From contig NZ_JARUMJ010000001.1 in NCBI RefSeq assembly GCF_036898465.1, forward strand, positions 7,750,001 to 7,814,000: a stretch of DNA of 64,000 nt, read 5' to 3'. Made by a program: the position numbers and the translations under genes. Shown here one piece after another: positions 8,081 through 16,579 of the stretch. The notes beneath the pieces were generated by a model. The model was given only the letters and a program-made list of their open reading frames with translations. It was not told the origin of the DNA and ran no database searches. This stretch comes from Streptomyces sp. B21-105 (GTDB lineage: Bacteria > Actinomycetota > Actinomycetes > Streptomycetales > Streptomycetaceae). Position 1 is the first letter of the stretch. Every line of letters begins with the position of its first letter.

Positions 8081-8791
8081 ATGCCGTTCATGACAGACGA
8101 CGTGGGCGATGGCATGGATGCTCCTCAACTGGGTGAGGCCGTGGCGCTGCTGGCGGACTTCCTTGGCGCCGAGCCGTTGACCGCGGCCATCGCCTCACTG
8201 GAGCGGGACCTGGCGGGAAGGCCCGCGAGACAGGTCGGTGACCTGGCCGCCACTCGGGGAATCAGTCCCGACCTGATGGTGGCTGCGCTGACCGTGCGTG
8301 AGAGCCTCGGCCGGCTGAACGACCTCATCCATGCGGCCGGGATCGTTTTGGCGCTGCCTCATCTCCTGGAGGAGGGGGAGGAGATCTCCGTACGTCCTTC
8401 GCTGGCTGCCGGCAACGATCCGCGCCGACCGTTCGACCTGGAGACGAACCGGCGCGTGGCCGAGTTCAAACTGGCGCGGTGGCGCGGCGCGGACGCCATG
8501 CGCAAGCGGCAGACGTTCAAGGATCTGGTCATGCTTGCCGCCGACCGCACGAGCCGGCGCGCCGAACTGTTCGTCGTCGGACCCGAGCCCGGCCGCTTCC
8601 TGCGCACCTCCAGGGCGACGGCCGCCTGGGCGCTGGACCGCACGCCGCACGCCCGCCGAGTGTTCGAGGAGTCCTTCGGCTCCCTGGACCTCTCCGTCGC
8701 GCAGTTCACCGCGCACCACGCCGGCCATGTCCGGGTCACCGACCTGTGCGACGTGCTGCCGCCCATGGTGGCAGCGGCGCTGGTGCGCTGA
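8081..8791 (+). CDS. Hypothetical protein with PD-(D/E)XK-like motif
   Basis: A 236-residue soluble protein. The N-terminal half is helical (LGEAVALLADFLGAEPLTAAI). The central part contains FDLETNRRVAEFKLARW, where D119, E128 and K130 have the spacing of a PD-(D/E)XK nuclease site. A Gln at about 144 lies in RKRQTFKDLVMLA, followed by a strand-like AELFVVG. I do not recognise a named family. The nuclease reading is inferred from the motif only. A second ATG at 8090 could be the true start. The perfect regulator box 50 bp upstream puts it in the hypoxia regulon, divergent from the Rv1733c-like gene. Confidence 0.7.
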   Translation: MPFMTDDVGDGMDAPQLGEAVALLADFLGAEPLTAAIASLERDLAGRPARQVGDLAATRGISPDLMVAALTVRESLGRLNDLIHAAGIVLALPHLLEEGEEISVRPSLAAGNDPRRPFDLETNRRVAEFKLARWRGADAMRKRQTFKDLVMLAADRTSRRAELFVVGPEPGRFLRTSRATAAWALDRTPHARRVFEESFGSLDLSVAQFTAHHAGHVRVTDLCDVLPPMVAAALVR

Positions 8792-8882
8792 TCACGGCCG
8801 GGCACACGGCCGGGCGTCGGTCATGCGGGTGAACGCTACGACCGGCTCCTGATGCGGTGCCCGGCCGAAGCGCCTGATGTGG

Positions 8883-8929
8883 GTGGGCCGGACGGTCCTG
8901 GTCGTCGCCCGTTGCACGGGACCAACAGC
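8883..8929. promoter_or_regulatory. Pair of weaker OsdR/DevR-like boxes
   Basis: GGGCCGGACGGTCC (8883-8896) and GGGACCAACAGCCC (8916-8929) fit the motif with mismatches and are spaced 33 bp apart. There is no gene start close downstream on either strand, so they may belong to a lost gene. Confidence 0.35.
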
Positions 8930-9380
8930 CCTCGGAAAAGGGACTGTTCGGCCCGAGTGCCGCCTTCTGGGGTTCGAAGAAGCTGCTTTCGAGACCGAAC
9001 GGGAGGAGGCAAGGCCACGGACCGCCGCTTCCATCTGCCGGCTGCGCGTTCTCCAAATTTTGAGGCCGCAGTTGGAAGCGGTGCCTTTCCGGCTCGGTCA
9101 CCGTTCGGCCGCCTGCCACACCCGTCCCGGCCGGCCGGACGTACCCGGCTTGCTCGGCGACGACGCCGAGCGCTGCGCCCTCCTGCGGCAACCCGGCCGT
9201 CGGCCGGCGCGACGGGTCACTGTCTGCCGCGGCTCAGCAGCCGCCGAGAGGTTCCGCTCCGCCACGGTCGCCTTCTGCAACCGCTGCTCCTCTGCCCCAC
9301 CTCGGCGACACCGACCTCACGCAACTCGCCCCGTGCGTCCTTGACGTATGCCTGCGGGTTTGAGGCCAGCTCGCTGCTGT

Positions 9381-9417
9381 GGGCCGTGTGGTCCGGTTTG
9401 ATGGGGCCGGCAGGCCC
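9381..9417. promoter_or_regulatory. Tandem OsdR/DevR-like boxes upstream of feoA
   Basis: GGGCCGTGTGGTCC (9381-9394) and GGGCCGGCAGGCCC (9404-9417) lie 23 bp apart, about two helical turns. The nearer one ends about 114 bp before feoA. They would place iron uptake in the same regulon; inferred. Confidence 0.5.
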
Positions 9418-9530
9418 ATGCCTGAGGGTCACAAGCCCCACGCCTTCCCCATGCAGGAAAGCCTAGCCTCACCTTTGTCGGTGATCGATTGCTGGGCGGA
9501 CTTGCCCGGCGCGATGTGGCGGAGACACAC

Positions 9531-9836
9531 ATGAGTCGCACAGATGGGGTATTCGACGAAGCAGGCGGCCTGGGGTTCACCGTCATGGATGCCCCGCCGC
9601 TCTCTCTGGCGGACCTGGCTCCCGGCGCCCGTGCCGCGGTGATCGGGTTTGCCGCCGACGGTGAGCCCACCGTTGTCCGCCGGCTGCACGACCTCGGATT
9701 CACCCCGGGCGCGGTGGTGGAGGTGGTACGCCGGGCGCCGCTGCGTGACCCGGTCCTCTACCGGGTCAAGGACTACGAGGTGTGCCTGCGCCGGGCGCAG
9801 GCTGCGTGCGTTCACATCGGAGAGGAGACGAGGTGA
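9531..9836 (+). CDS. feoA: FeoA-type ferrous iron transport accessory protein
   Basis: A 101-residue cytosolic SH3-like protein. Its core reads LADLAPGARAAVIGF, then VVRRLHDLGFTPGAVVEVVRR and a final strand pair around YRVKDYEVCLRRAQA, the standard FeoA domain. The about 22 N-terminal residues are extra. FeoA supports the FeoB transporter. Its stop overlaps the feoB start (GTGA), so the two are coupled. The ATG at 9531 is the first that keeps the whole domain. The tandem regulator boxes upstream suggest induction when oxygen is low and ferrous iron is available. Confidence 0.92.
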   Translation: MSRTDGVFDEAGGLGFTVMDAPPLSLADLAPGARAAVIGFAADGEPTVVRRLHDLGFTPGAVVEVVRRAPLRDPVLYRVKDYEVCLRRAQAACVHIGEETR

Positions 9837-11782
9837 GCGCGAACTGCCATGCTGCGGGCGGCGCGGACGCGACCCTGACCGGGGCGCCCCGGATCGCCCT
9901 GGTCGGTGCCCCCAACTCGGGAAAGACCAGCGTCTTCAACGGCCTTACCGGCCTGCGCGCCAAGACCGGCAACTACCCCGGAGTGACCGTGTCCCGGTTC
10001 GTCGGGACCTGCCGGACCGGCCCGCACCGGCATGTGATCGAGGATCTGCCGGGCACCTACAGCCTGGAGCCGATCAGCCCGGACGAGCGGATCACCGTCG
10101 ATGTGCTGGAGGGCCGGCTGGAGGGTGCGCACCGGCCGGACGCGCTGCTGGTCGTCGCGGACGCCACCACGCTGGCGCGCTCCCTGGGATTCGTCGCCCA
10201 GGTCCTGGCCCGTGGACTGCCGGCCTGCGTGGTGGTGACCTTCACCGACGAACTGGCCCGACGTCAGGGCCGCCTGGACCTCGACGCGTTCGCCGAGGCG
10301 CTCGGCGTGCCGGTGCTGCCCGTGATCGGCCACCGCGGATACGGCATCGCGCGGCTGCGCGAGCAGCTCACCACCTGGCGCACCTGGCCGATCCCGGCCG
10401 TCGCACCGCCCATCGAGCCGGGCGAGCGGGACGCCTGGGCGCAATCGGTGCTGGCCTACGCCGGCTACCGGCCCCCCGAGCGCCACCGGGTCACCCAGCG
10501 GGTCGACGCGGTGCTGCTGCATCCGGTGTGGGGCACGGCGGTGTTCTTCGCGGTGATGGCGTTGTTCTTCCAGACCGTCTTCACTTTGGCCTCCCCGTTG
10601 CAGGGCGGGGTGGAGTCCCTGTTCGCTTGGCTGTCGGGCCAGGTGGACGCCCATATCGGCAATCCGTGGCTGTCCGGGCTCCTGGGGGACGCTCTCATCG
10701 GCGGGGTCGGCGGCGTGCTGGTGTTCGTCCCGCAGATCGTGCTGCTGTTCCTGCTCCTGGCCCTGCTGGAGGGAGTGGGGTACATGGCGCGGGCGGCGTT
10801 CCTGATGGACCGGGTGATGGCCCGCTTCGGCCTGGAGGGCCGGGCCTTCGTGGCGCTGCTGTCCTCGTTCGCCTGCGCGATCCCCGGCATCATGGCCACC
10901 CGCACCCTGCCCTCGGCCAAGGACCGCCTGGCCACCATGATGGCCGCACCGCTGATGACCTGCTCGGCCCGGCTCCCGGTCTACGTGCTGCTCATCGGCC
11001 TGCTGGTCGACCCGTCCGTGCGTGTCGGCCCGTTCGGCGCGCAGGGCCTGGTCATGTTCGGTCTCTACCTGCTGGGCGCCGTCTCCGCGATGCTGGCCGC
11101 CTGGGCATTCAAGAAGCTCGGCGACCGCCACGGCCAACCGGTGCCGTTCTTCATGGAGCTGCCGCCCTACCGCTTGCCCGCCCCGCGCGCGGTGCTGGTG
11201 GCGATGTGGTCCTCCGCGCGCGCCTTCCTGCGCAAGTGCTCGACCGTCATCGTCGCCACCAGCATCGTCCTGTGGCTGCTGCTGAACCTGCCGCTGCACA
11301 CGGCCGCGCAGATGCAGGCGGCAGGCGTGGACACCACCAACCCCACGGCCGTGTCCGCCTACACCGTCGACCACAGCTACGCCGCCGGCCTGGGCCGGGC
11401 GGTGGCTCCCGTCTTCGACCCGCTGGGCTTCGACTGGCGCATCAACGTCGGCGTGCTGTCGGCACAGGCCGCCCGCGAGACCTTCGTCGCCACCCTCGGT
11501 CAGGTCGCCGCCGCCGAGGATCCCGAAGAGCCGGCACAGGCCCTGCAGGCCATGACCTACCCCGACGGGCCCCGCGCCGGACAGCCGGTGTTCACCGCGC
11601 CCACCATCGCCGCGCTGCTGGTCTACTTCGTCTATGCGCTGCAGTGCATGGCCACCGTGGCGGTCCTGCGCCGGGAGACCGGCACCTGGAGATGGCCGGC
11701 CATAGCCTTCACCTACCTGACCGTGCTGGCCTGGCTGATGGCCTACCTGGCCCGGACGGTCACCGTTCTGCTGGGCGGGTGA
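9833..11782 (+). CDS. feoB: FeoB ferrous iron transporter
   Basis: A 649-residue inner-membrane Fe(II) transporter. The N-terminal G domain has the P-loop GAPNSGKTS (residues 25-33), the GNYPGVTVSR switch and DLPGTYSL (71-78). The usual G4 motif NxxD is degenerate (VTFTDEL, Thr for Asn). The membrane domain contains FVPQIVLLFLLLALLEGVGYMAR and the FeoB signature FACAIPGIMATRTL with its conserved Cys, plus the second Gate half (SAQAARETFVATLGQV). The GTG start at 9833 lies within the feoA stop. It forms an operon with feoA and the Nfu-like gene that follows ten bases later. Confidence 0.95.
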   Translation: MSANCHAAGGADATLTGAPRIALVGAPNSGKTSVFNGLTGLRAKTGNYPGVTVSRFVGTCRTGPHRHVIEDLPGTYSLEPISPDERITVDVLEGRLEGAHRPDALLVVADATTLARSLGFVAQVLARGLPACVVVTFTDELARRQGRLDLDAFAEALGVPVLPVIGHRGYGIARLREQLTTWRTWPIPAVAPPIEPGERDAWAQSVLAYAGYRPPERHRVTQRVDAVLLHPVWGTAVFFAVMALFFQTVFTLASPLQGGVESLFAWLSGQVDAHIGNPWLSGLLGDALIGGVGGVLVFVPQIVLLFLLLALLEGVGYMARAAFLMDRVMARFGLEGRAFVALLSSFACAIPGIMATRTLPSAKDRLATMMAAPLMTCSARLPVYVLLIGLLVDPSVRVGPFGAQGLVMFGLYLLGAVSAMLAAWAFKKLGDRHGQPVPFFMELPPYRLPAPRAVLVAMWSSARAFLRKCSTVIVATSIVLWLLLNLPLHTAAQMQAAGVDTTNPTAVSAYTVDHSYAAGLGRAVAPVFDPLGFDWRINVGVLSAQAARETFVATLGQVAAAEDPEEPAQALQAMTYPDGPRAGQPVFTAPTIAALLVYFVYALQCMATVAVLRRETGTWRWPAIAFTYLTVLAWLMAYLARTVTVLLGG

Positions 11783-11791
11783 GCCGCGGCC

Positions 11792-12373
11792 ATGATCCCC
11801 ATACACCCCCAGCAGGTGCCCGGTCGGTCCGACCGGCTGCGCTGGATCATCCCCGCCGGACACCTCACCGGCACCGGCCCACTCACGGAGGTACCCGAAC
11901 CGCTGGCAGCGTTGCTGGCCGACGGCACCCTCGCTCAGATCACCCTGGACGGCGAGGCCGTCGTCACCAGCCTCGGTGCGGGCCGCACCTGGTCCCAGGA
12001 GGGTGCCAGGGTTCGCGGTGCGCTGCACACCGCCCTCGGCGACCCCGACGGATGGATCCCAGTCACCAGCAGCGCCGCCTACGATGACGACGCGCTGCTG
12101 TACGGGGTGGCACGCGAGGTTCTCGCCGGACAGATGGGTGACTTCGCGCGGTCCCACGGCGGGAGCATCGACCTCGTCGGCGTATGCGACGGCGTCGTCA
12201 CGGTCCGTCTCGGCGGCGCCTGCCACGACTGCCCCGCCTCCTGGTTCACGCTGCATCAGCGGCTGGAGCGTCAGCTGCGGCGACGCCATCCCGGTCTGCG
12301 GGAAGTCCGCAACGCGGCCTCACCGGCAAGCCTGTTCGGCCGGCTGTGCGACTCCCCCGAGGCGTCCTCCTGA
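11792..12373 (+). CDS. Nfu/NifU-like Fe-S scaffold protein
   Basis: A 193-residue protein. The N-terminal about 90 residues resemble the Nfu_N domain (PLAALLADGTLAQITLDG then WSQEGARVRGAL). The C-terminal NifU-type domain spans about 102-185 (DDDALLYGVAREVLAGQM, GGSIDLVGVCDGVVTVRLGG) and carries the cluster-binding pair C144-x-x-C147 in GACHDCPAS. Such proteins assemble and deliver 4Fe-4S clusters. As third gene of the feo operon, in the place FeoC has in enterobacteria, it probably links iron import to cluster supply for the adjacent nitrate reductases. The linkage is inferred from position. Confidence 0.85.
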   Translation: MIPIHPQQVPGRSDRLRWIIPAGHLTGTGPLTEVPEPLAALLADGTLAQITLDGEAVVTSLGAGRTWSQEGARVRGALHTALGDPDGWIPVTSSAAYDDDALLYGVAREVLAGQMGDFARSHGGSIDLVGVCDGVVTVRLGGACHDCPASWFTLHQRLERQLRRRHPGLREVRNAASPASLFGRLCDSPEASS

Positions 12374-12399
12374 CCGCGCCGGCTCAGCCGCAAGCCGCT

Positions 12400-12440
12400 G
12401 CGCCCCTCACCTTGCCAACTGTCTGCAAGGTGAGGGGCGC
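12400..12440. terminator. Terminator hairpin after feo operon
   Basis: Perfect 16-bp inverted repeat (arms 12400-12415 and 12425-12440, core CGCCCCTCACCTTGC) with a 9-nt loop. It lies between the convergent feo and nar operons, so it probably works in both directions. Confidence 0.8.
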
Positions 12441-12476
12441 CGGGGTTCTGGGCGTGGCTGGTGGCGGGAGGTCTTG

Positions 12477-12752
12477 CTATACGGCCCCGGGGCCGAGGCT
12501 CTGGTCGGTCTCAGCGGACCACCGGGCGGCGAGTTCGCCGGCTCGCCGGGCTGCGGCGGCCACCGCGTCAGGACCGCCGCCCGCCTGGCCTGCCGCGTAC
12601 CCGACCAGGAAGGTCGTCAGGGGGGCGGCGGGTCGGGCGACGCCGTGAGCGGCATCGCCCGCGAGGGCGAGGAGGAGGGCGCGGTCGACTTCGAGGTCGA
12701 TGAACAGGTCGGCCTTGAGAGCGGCCGTCCACTCCTGCAGTACGTCGTCCAT
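12477..12752 (-). CDS. DUF6457 protein at end of nar operon
   Basis: A 91-residue soluble helical protein: VLQEWTAALKADLFIDLEVD, then LLALAGDAAHGVARPAAPLT and a final GGGPDAVAAAARRAGELAARW. The pattern matches the small actinobacterial DUF6457 family. As recalled, this family is often found beside, or fused to, molybdopterin-cofactor genes. It is the last gene of the minus-strand nar operon, about 50 bp after the VKOR gene. A role in molybdenum-cofactor handling for NarG is plausible but not shown. Confidence 0.75.
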   Translation of the reverse strand: MDDVLQEWTAALKADLFIDLEVDRALLLALAGDAAHGVARPAAPLTTFLVGYAAGQAGGGPDAVAAAARRAGELAARWSAETDQSLGPGAV

Positions 12753-12804
12753 GATCGTCGTTCTTTCATTCCTGTGCCGGTGAACGGGTTGGCGCGGTGG
12801 TCGG

Positions 12805-13440
12805 CTACAGCAGGCTGCTCCAGTACGGCCAGAAGCGGGTGAGGACGAGCAGCGCGATCACCCCGTACCAGGCGCCGAGGAGCACCCAGTGGGTGTCCCG
12901 GACGAGCACCAGCACGCCCCGGCGCACGGGGACGATTCCCTGTTCCAGGCAGTGCAGGGTGACATACCAGAACAGGGCGATGGTGACCGCCCAGACGACG
13001 GCGCAGTAGGGGCAGAGCTTGTTGAGCTCGTACAGCGACTGCCCGATCAGCCAGTGGACGAACACCACCCCCACCAGGGCCCCTGCGTCCAGCGCGAGCC
13101 ATAGCCGGCGGTGCAGGCACGCTCCGGAGAGTACGGCGATGCCCAGGGCGATCACGGCGGAGAAGGCGCCCAGTCCGAGCAGCATGTTGGGGAAGCCGAA
13201 CAGGCTGCCCTGCGGGCTGGACATGACGCTGCCACAACTGACGACGGGGCTGATGTTGCACGGAGGTCGGTAGGCCGGGTCTTTGAGGAGCCGCCAGTCG
13301 TCCACGGTGAGCTGGAAGGAGGCGAGCCAGCCGACGGTCCCGGTGAGGACCATCACCCATCCCGTTCGGCGGCTCGCGCCCACTGTGTGCCGGCGCCGGA
13401 TGGTCGTGGCGTCCGGCGCGAGCACGGGTCCATGACTCAT
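12805..13440 (-). CDS. Vitamin K epoxide reductase (VKOR) family protein
   Basis: A 211-residue integral membrane thiol oxidoreductase with about five helices. It has the two expected cysteine pairs: C61/C69 in the loop PPCNISPVVSCGSVM and the active pair C143-x-x-C146 in NKLCPYCAVVW. The motif SCGSVMSSPQGSLFGFPN is diagnostic. Bacterial VKORs reoxidise DsbA-like proteins using quinone. The ATG start overlaps the narI stop (ATGA), so it is cotranslated with the nitrate reductase genes. That points to disulfide formation or quinone-linked redox balance in the same respiratory setting. No DsbA homologue is in the window. Confidence 0.9.
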   Translation of the reverse strand: MSHGPVLAPDATTIRRRHTVGASRRTGWVMVLTGTVGWLASFQLTVDDWRLLKDPAYRPPCNISPVVSCGSVMSSPQGSLFGFPNMLLGLGAFSAVIALGIAVLSGACLHRRLWLALDAGALVGVVFVHWLIGQSLYELNKLCPYCAVVWAVTIALFWYVTLHCLEQGIVPVRRGVLVLVRDTHWVLLGAWYGVIALLVLTRFWPYWSSLL

Positions 13441-14222
13441 GCGGCGCGCCGGGAGCCGGAGGCCGGCCGGGTCCGGCCGTCTGCCGTCGGGGCTGACGCC
13501 GGTGCGGCACGCCGCCGGTAGACCAGGTACGGCCGCGCCAGGTAGCCGATCGGGGCGCTCCACACGTGCACCAGCCGGGTGAACGGCCAGGCCGCGAAGA
13601 GCAGGAAGGCGGTCAGGGCGTGCAGTTGGAACAGCAGCGGGGCGCCGGCGATCGCCTCCGGGTGCGGCTGGAGGACGAACAGGCCGCGGAACCAGACGGA
13701 GACGGTGGAGCGGTAGTCGTAGCCGGCGCCGAAGACGTTGTGGGCGGCCGTGGCGGTGATACCGAGCAGGACGGTGGCGGACAGCAGGGGGAAGAGGAGT
13801 TTGTCGCTGCGGTCGGTGCCGAGGCGGATCCGGCGGGTCAGAAGCCGACGGGCGCACAGCATGCCCAGGCCCGCGACCATGGCGACGCCCGCCACCGATC
13901 CCGCCCAGACGGCCGTGGTGTGGTAGGCGTGCTCGCTGATGCCGACGGCCTCGGTCCACGAGTCGGGAATGGCGAGTCCCACGACATGGCCGGCGATCAC
14001 CATGAAGGCGCCGAGGTGGAACAGCGGGCTGCCCCAGCGCAGCCAGCGGTGTTCGAGGAGCTGGCTGGTGTGGGTGGTCCAGCCGAACTGGTCCTGGCGG
14101 TAACGCCAGACGTGCCCGACCACGAACACGGCGAGGCAGATGTAGGGGATGGCGACCCAGAGCAGGAGGTCGGTGCCGCTCGCCGAGGCGGCGGCCGACG
14201 GGGACAGGGGTGCGGTGCTCAT
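13437..14222 (-). CDS. narI: Respiratory nitrate reductase gamma subunit (cytochrome b), copy 1
   Basis: A 261-residue membrane protein with five helices that carries two b hemes and passes quinol electrons to NarH. Heme ligands are visible: H69 and H79 in SPLFHLGAFMVIAGHVVG, and the two His of QLHALTAFLLFAAW and RLVHVWS. The short C-terminal tail is Arg/Ala-rich. Start and stop overlap the neighbouring narJ and VKOR genes by four bases each. Full length for actinobacterial NarI. Confidence 0.95.
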   Translation of the reverse strand: MSTAPLSPSAAASASGTDLLLWVAIPYICLAVFVVGHVWRYRQDQFGWTTHTSQLLEHRWLRWGSPLFHLGAFMVIAGHVVGLAIPDSWTEAVGISEHAYHTTAVWAGSVAGVAMVAGLGMLCARRLLTRRIRLGTDRSDKLLFPLLSATVLLGITATAAHNVFGAGYDYRSTVSVWFRGLFVLQPHPEAIAGAPLLFQLHALTAFLLFAAWPFTRLVHVWSAPIGYLARPYLVYRRRAAPASAPTADGRTRPASGSRRAA

Positions 14223-15046
14223 CGGGTGCCTTCCATACGGCTGGTGGTCGGGTCGGCGGGCGGCACACGGGTCGGCGGAGCGGCCATCGGTGGCACGAAC
14301 GTGCCCGGCGGGGCGAACTCCCCCTCCCCGTACGTCCCGTAGGGATCGAGGTCGACCTCCTCGTTCGGCGGACCCTCGGCGACCAGCTGGGCCACCGCCG
14401 CGCGGTCCGCCTCGGTGGGCGGCGGCAGCAGGGTGAGCAGCGCGGCCAGCACGTGCCGGTAGGGCGAGTCGGCGTCGGCCAGTGCCCGGTGGATCAGCTC
14501 CAGGCCGCGCCGGTGCTGGCGCAGCGGTGCCTCGCCGCCCCCTGGGCCTACGAGGGCGGCGAACTCCAGGACGACCGGCAGGTGGTCGGGCAGTTCACCC
14601 CCGTCGATGTCCCAGCCGGCAGCCTTGTACCGCTGGTTCAGGGTGAGCAGGGCCATGCCGCGGCGGCGGGTGTCGCCGTGCAGGTAGTAGGTGAGGTAGA
14701 GGCTGCTCTTGCGGCGCAGGTCGAACATCTCGACGTAGTGCCGCTCCAGCGCCTCCGTCTCCTGACCCGTGAGCCAGGCGGTGAAGTCGGCCAGGTGTTC
14801 GGCGGCGGGCGAGGGCGGCAGCGCCTCGACGGTGGCGGTGAGCACCTGGCGGGCGGCGGCGAGTTCGGCGTCCGGGTACTGCAGCAGCAGCGAGCACAGG
14901 CGCAGCAGCAGGGTGCGTGCCTGGGCTTCCTCGGGGGTGAGGCGGGACGGGCGGCGTATGGCTGCCCGGACGCGGGTGCGGACGAGGGCGGGGATCGATG
15001 GGGGTCCCCCCAGGCGTTCAGCTCTGGGGGAGGGCAGCGGGCTCAC
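14219..15046 (-). CDS. narJ: Nitrate reductase assembly chaperone, copy 1
   Basis: A 275-residue TorD/NarJ-type chaperone that loads the molybdenum cofactor into NarG and directs NarGH to NarI; it is not part of the final enzyme. Family motifs include LLLQYPDAEL, ETEALERHYVEMFDLRRKSS, LYLTYYLHGDTRRRG and GELPDHLPVVLEFAA. It is longer than copy 2 (220 residues) because of an N-terminal extension and a Pro-rich C-terminus. The ATG at 15046 overlaps the narH stop. Confidence 0.93.
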   Translation of the reverse strand: MSPLPSPRAERLGGPPSIPALVRTRVRAAIRRPSRLTPEEAQARTLLLRLCSLLLQYPDAELAAARQVLTATVEALPPSPAAEHLADFTAWLTGQETEALERHYVEMFDLRRKSSLYLTYYLHGDTRRRGMALLTLNQRYKAAGWDIDGGELPDHLPVVLEFAALVGPGGGEAPLRQHRRGLELIHRALADADSPYRHVLAALLTLLPPPTEADRAAVAQLVAEGPPNEEVDLDPYGTYGEGEFAPPGTFVPPMAAPPTRVPPADPTTSRMEGTR

Positions 15047-16578
15047 GGACGGCCTCCGGCGGGGGTTTCGGGCGAGCGGCGGCGCAGGGTGGGGATGCCG
15101 AGCATGATCTTGCGGGGTTCGGCGGCGTCGGACGACTCGACCGGGCAGCGGTTCTCCATCGCGGTCAGCGCGGCGGCGTCTTCCTTGTGCGCGGCCGGGA
15201 CGACGTACCGGTCGGCGTACTTGGCCACGGCGAGCAGCCGGTGCAGGTCCTCCGCCTCGCGGGGGGTGAGGCCCACGGCCTTCAGCGCAGCCTCGTCGCC
15301 GGACTCGCCGAGGGTGCGTTCACGCATATATGAGCGCAGCGCGGTGAGCTTCATCAGCACTCCGGCGACCACATCCGTGTCCCCGGCGGTGAACAGCTCC
15401 GCCAGGTATTCCAGCGGGATGCGCAGCCGGGTGACGGCTGCGAACACGTGGTCGGGGTCGTCCTGGTTTCCGCCCGCCGCGTCGACGGCGTCGAGGACGG
15501 GGGAGAGCGGGGGCACGTACCAGACCATCGGCATCGTCCGGTACTCCGGGTGCAGCGGCAGCGCCACCTTGTACCGCATCACGAGGTCGTAGACCGGGGA
15601 GCGGCGGGCCGCGTCCAGCCAGTCCTCCGGGATGCCGGCCTCCCGGGCCGCCGTGATCACGGCGGGGTCGTGCGGGTCGAGGAAGACGCCGCGCTGGGCG
15701 TCGAGCAGGTCCTTCTCGTCCGGGGTGGCGGCGGCCTCGCCGACGCGGTCGGCGTCGTACAGCAGCAGACCGAGGTAGCGCAGGCGTCCGACGCAGGTCT
15801 CGGAGCAGACGGTGGGCTGGCCGGCCTCGATGCGCGGGAAGCAGAACGTGCACTTTTCGGCCTTGCCGGTGGCGTGGTTGACGTACACCTTCTTGTACGG
15901 GCACGCCGTCACGCACATCCGCCAGCCGCGGCAGCGGTCCTGGTCGACCAGGACGATGCCGTCCTCGACGCGCTTGTACATCGCGCCGGACGGGCAGGCG
16001 GAGACGCAGGCCGGGTTGAGGCAGTGTTCGCACAGGCGGGGGAGGTGGAAGAGGAAGGTCTGCTCGAACTCGAACTTGACCTTCTGAGCCCACTCCCCGG
16101 TGAAGTTGGGGTCGCCGCCGGCGTTCTCGGGGGCGCCGCCGAGGCCGTCCTCCCAGTTGGCGCCCCAGGTGATGGCGGTGGGTTTGCCGGTGAGGACGGA
16201 GCGGGGGCGGGCGACGGGTATGTCCTTGCCGGCCGGGGCGTTGACGAGGTTGTCGTAGTCGTAGGTGACGGGCTCGTAGTAGTCCTCGATGGACGGCAGG
16301 TCCGGGTTGGAGAACAGGGACAGGAGCCTCTTGATCCGGCCGCCGGAGCGCAGGACGAGGCGCCCGCGCTTGTCGAGCATCCAGCCGCCCTTCCACTGCT
16401 CCTGGTCCTCGTAGCGGCGCGGATACCCGACGCCGGGCTTGGTCTCGACGTTGTTGAACCAGGCGTACTCGACACCGGTGCGGTTGGTCCACGTCTGCTT
16501 GCAGGTGACCGAGCAGGTGTGGCAGCCGATGCACTTGTCGAGGTTCATCACCATCGCGATCTGGGCCATCACTCGCAT
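15043..16578 (-). CDS. narH: Nitrate reductase beta subunit (Fe-S), copy 1
   Basis: A 511-residue iron-sulfur electron-transfer subunit. Four cluster sites are visible: CIGCHTCSVTCK (C16, C19, C22, C26), CEHCLNPACVSACPSG, CRGWRMCVTACPYKKVY (the Trp in place of one Cys is typical of the 3Fe-4S site), and CTFCFPRIE with CSETCVGRLRY. The conserved NarH C-terminal region (LPLHPEYRTMPMVWYVPPLSP) is present. It starts one base downstream of the narG stop region, so the operon order is narG-narH-narJ-narI. Copy 2 at 38617 has a longer C-terminus. Confidence 0.96.
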   Translation of the reverse strand: MRVMAQIAMVMNLDKCIGCHTCSVTCKQTWTNRTGVEYAWFNNVETKPGVGYPRRYEDQEQWKGGWMLDKRGRLVLRSGGRIKRLLSLFSNPDLPSIEDYYEPVTYDYDNLVNAPAGKDIPVARPRSVLTGKPTAITWGANWEDGLGGAPENAGGDPNFTGEWAQKVKFEFEQTFLFHLPRLCEHCLNPACVSACPSGAMYKRVEDGIVLVDQDRCRGWRMCVTACPYKKVYVNHATGKAEKCTFCFPRIEAGQPTVCSETCVGRLRYLGLLLYDADRVGEAAATPDEKDLLDAQRGVFLDPHDPAVITAAREAGIPEDWLDAARRSPVYDLVMRYKVALPLHPEYRTMPMVWYVPPLSPVLDAVDAAGGNQDDPDHVFAAVTRLRIPLEYLAELFTAGDTDVVAGVLMKLTALRSYMRERTLGESGDEAALKAVGLTPREAEDLHRLLAVAKYADRYVVPAAHKEDAAALTAMENRCPVESSDAAEPRKIMLGIPTLRRRSPETPAGGRP

Positions 16579-16579
16579 G

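Larger units (their letters stand above)
8792..9530. other. Long leader/intergenic region before feoA
   Basis: About 740 bp without a recognisable gene. Open frames on both strands show no family resemblance. It contains four box-like palindromes (8883, 8916, 9381, 9404), so it is best read as a regulatory or decayed region. Confidence 0.5.

Noticed and set aside
8852..9466. Open frames of 155-204 residues upstream of feoA
   Set aside because: Overlapping frames on both strands with low-complexity content and no recognisable family; the region carries regulator-like palindromes instead.
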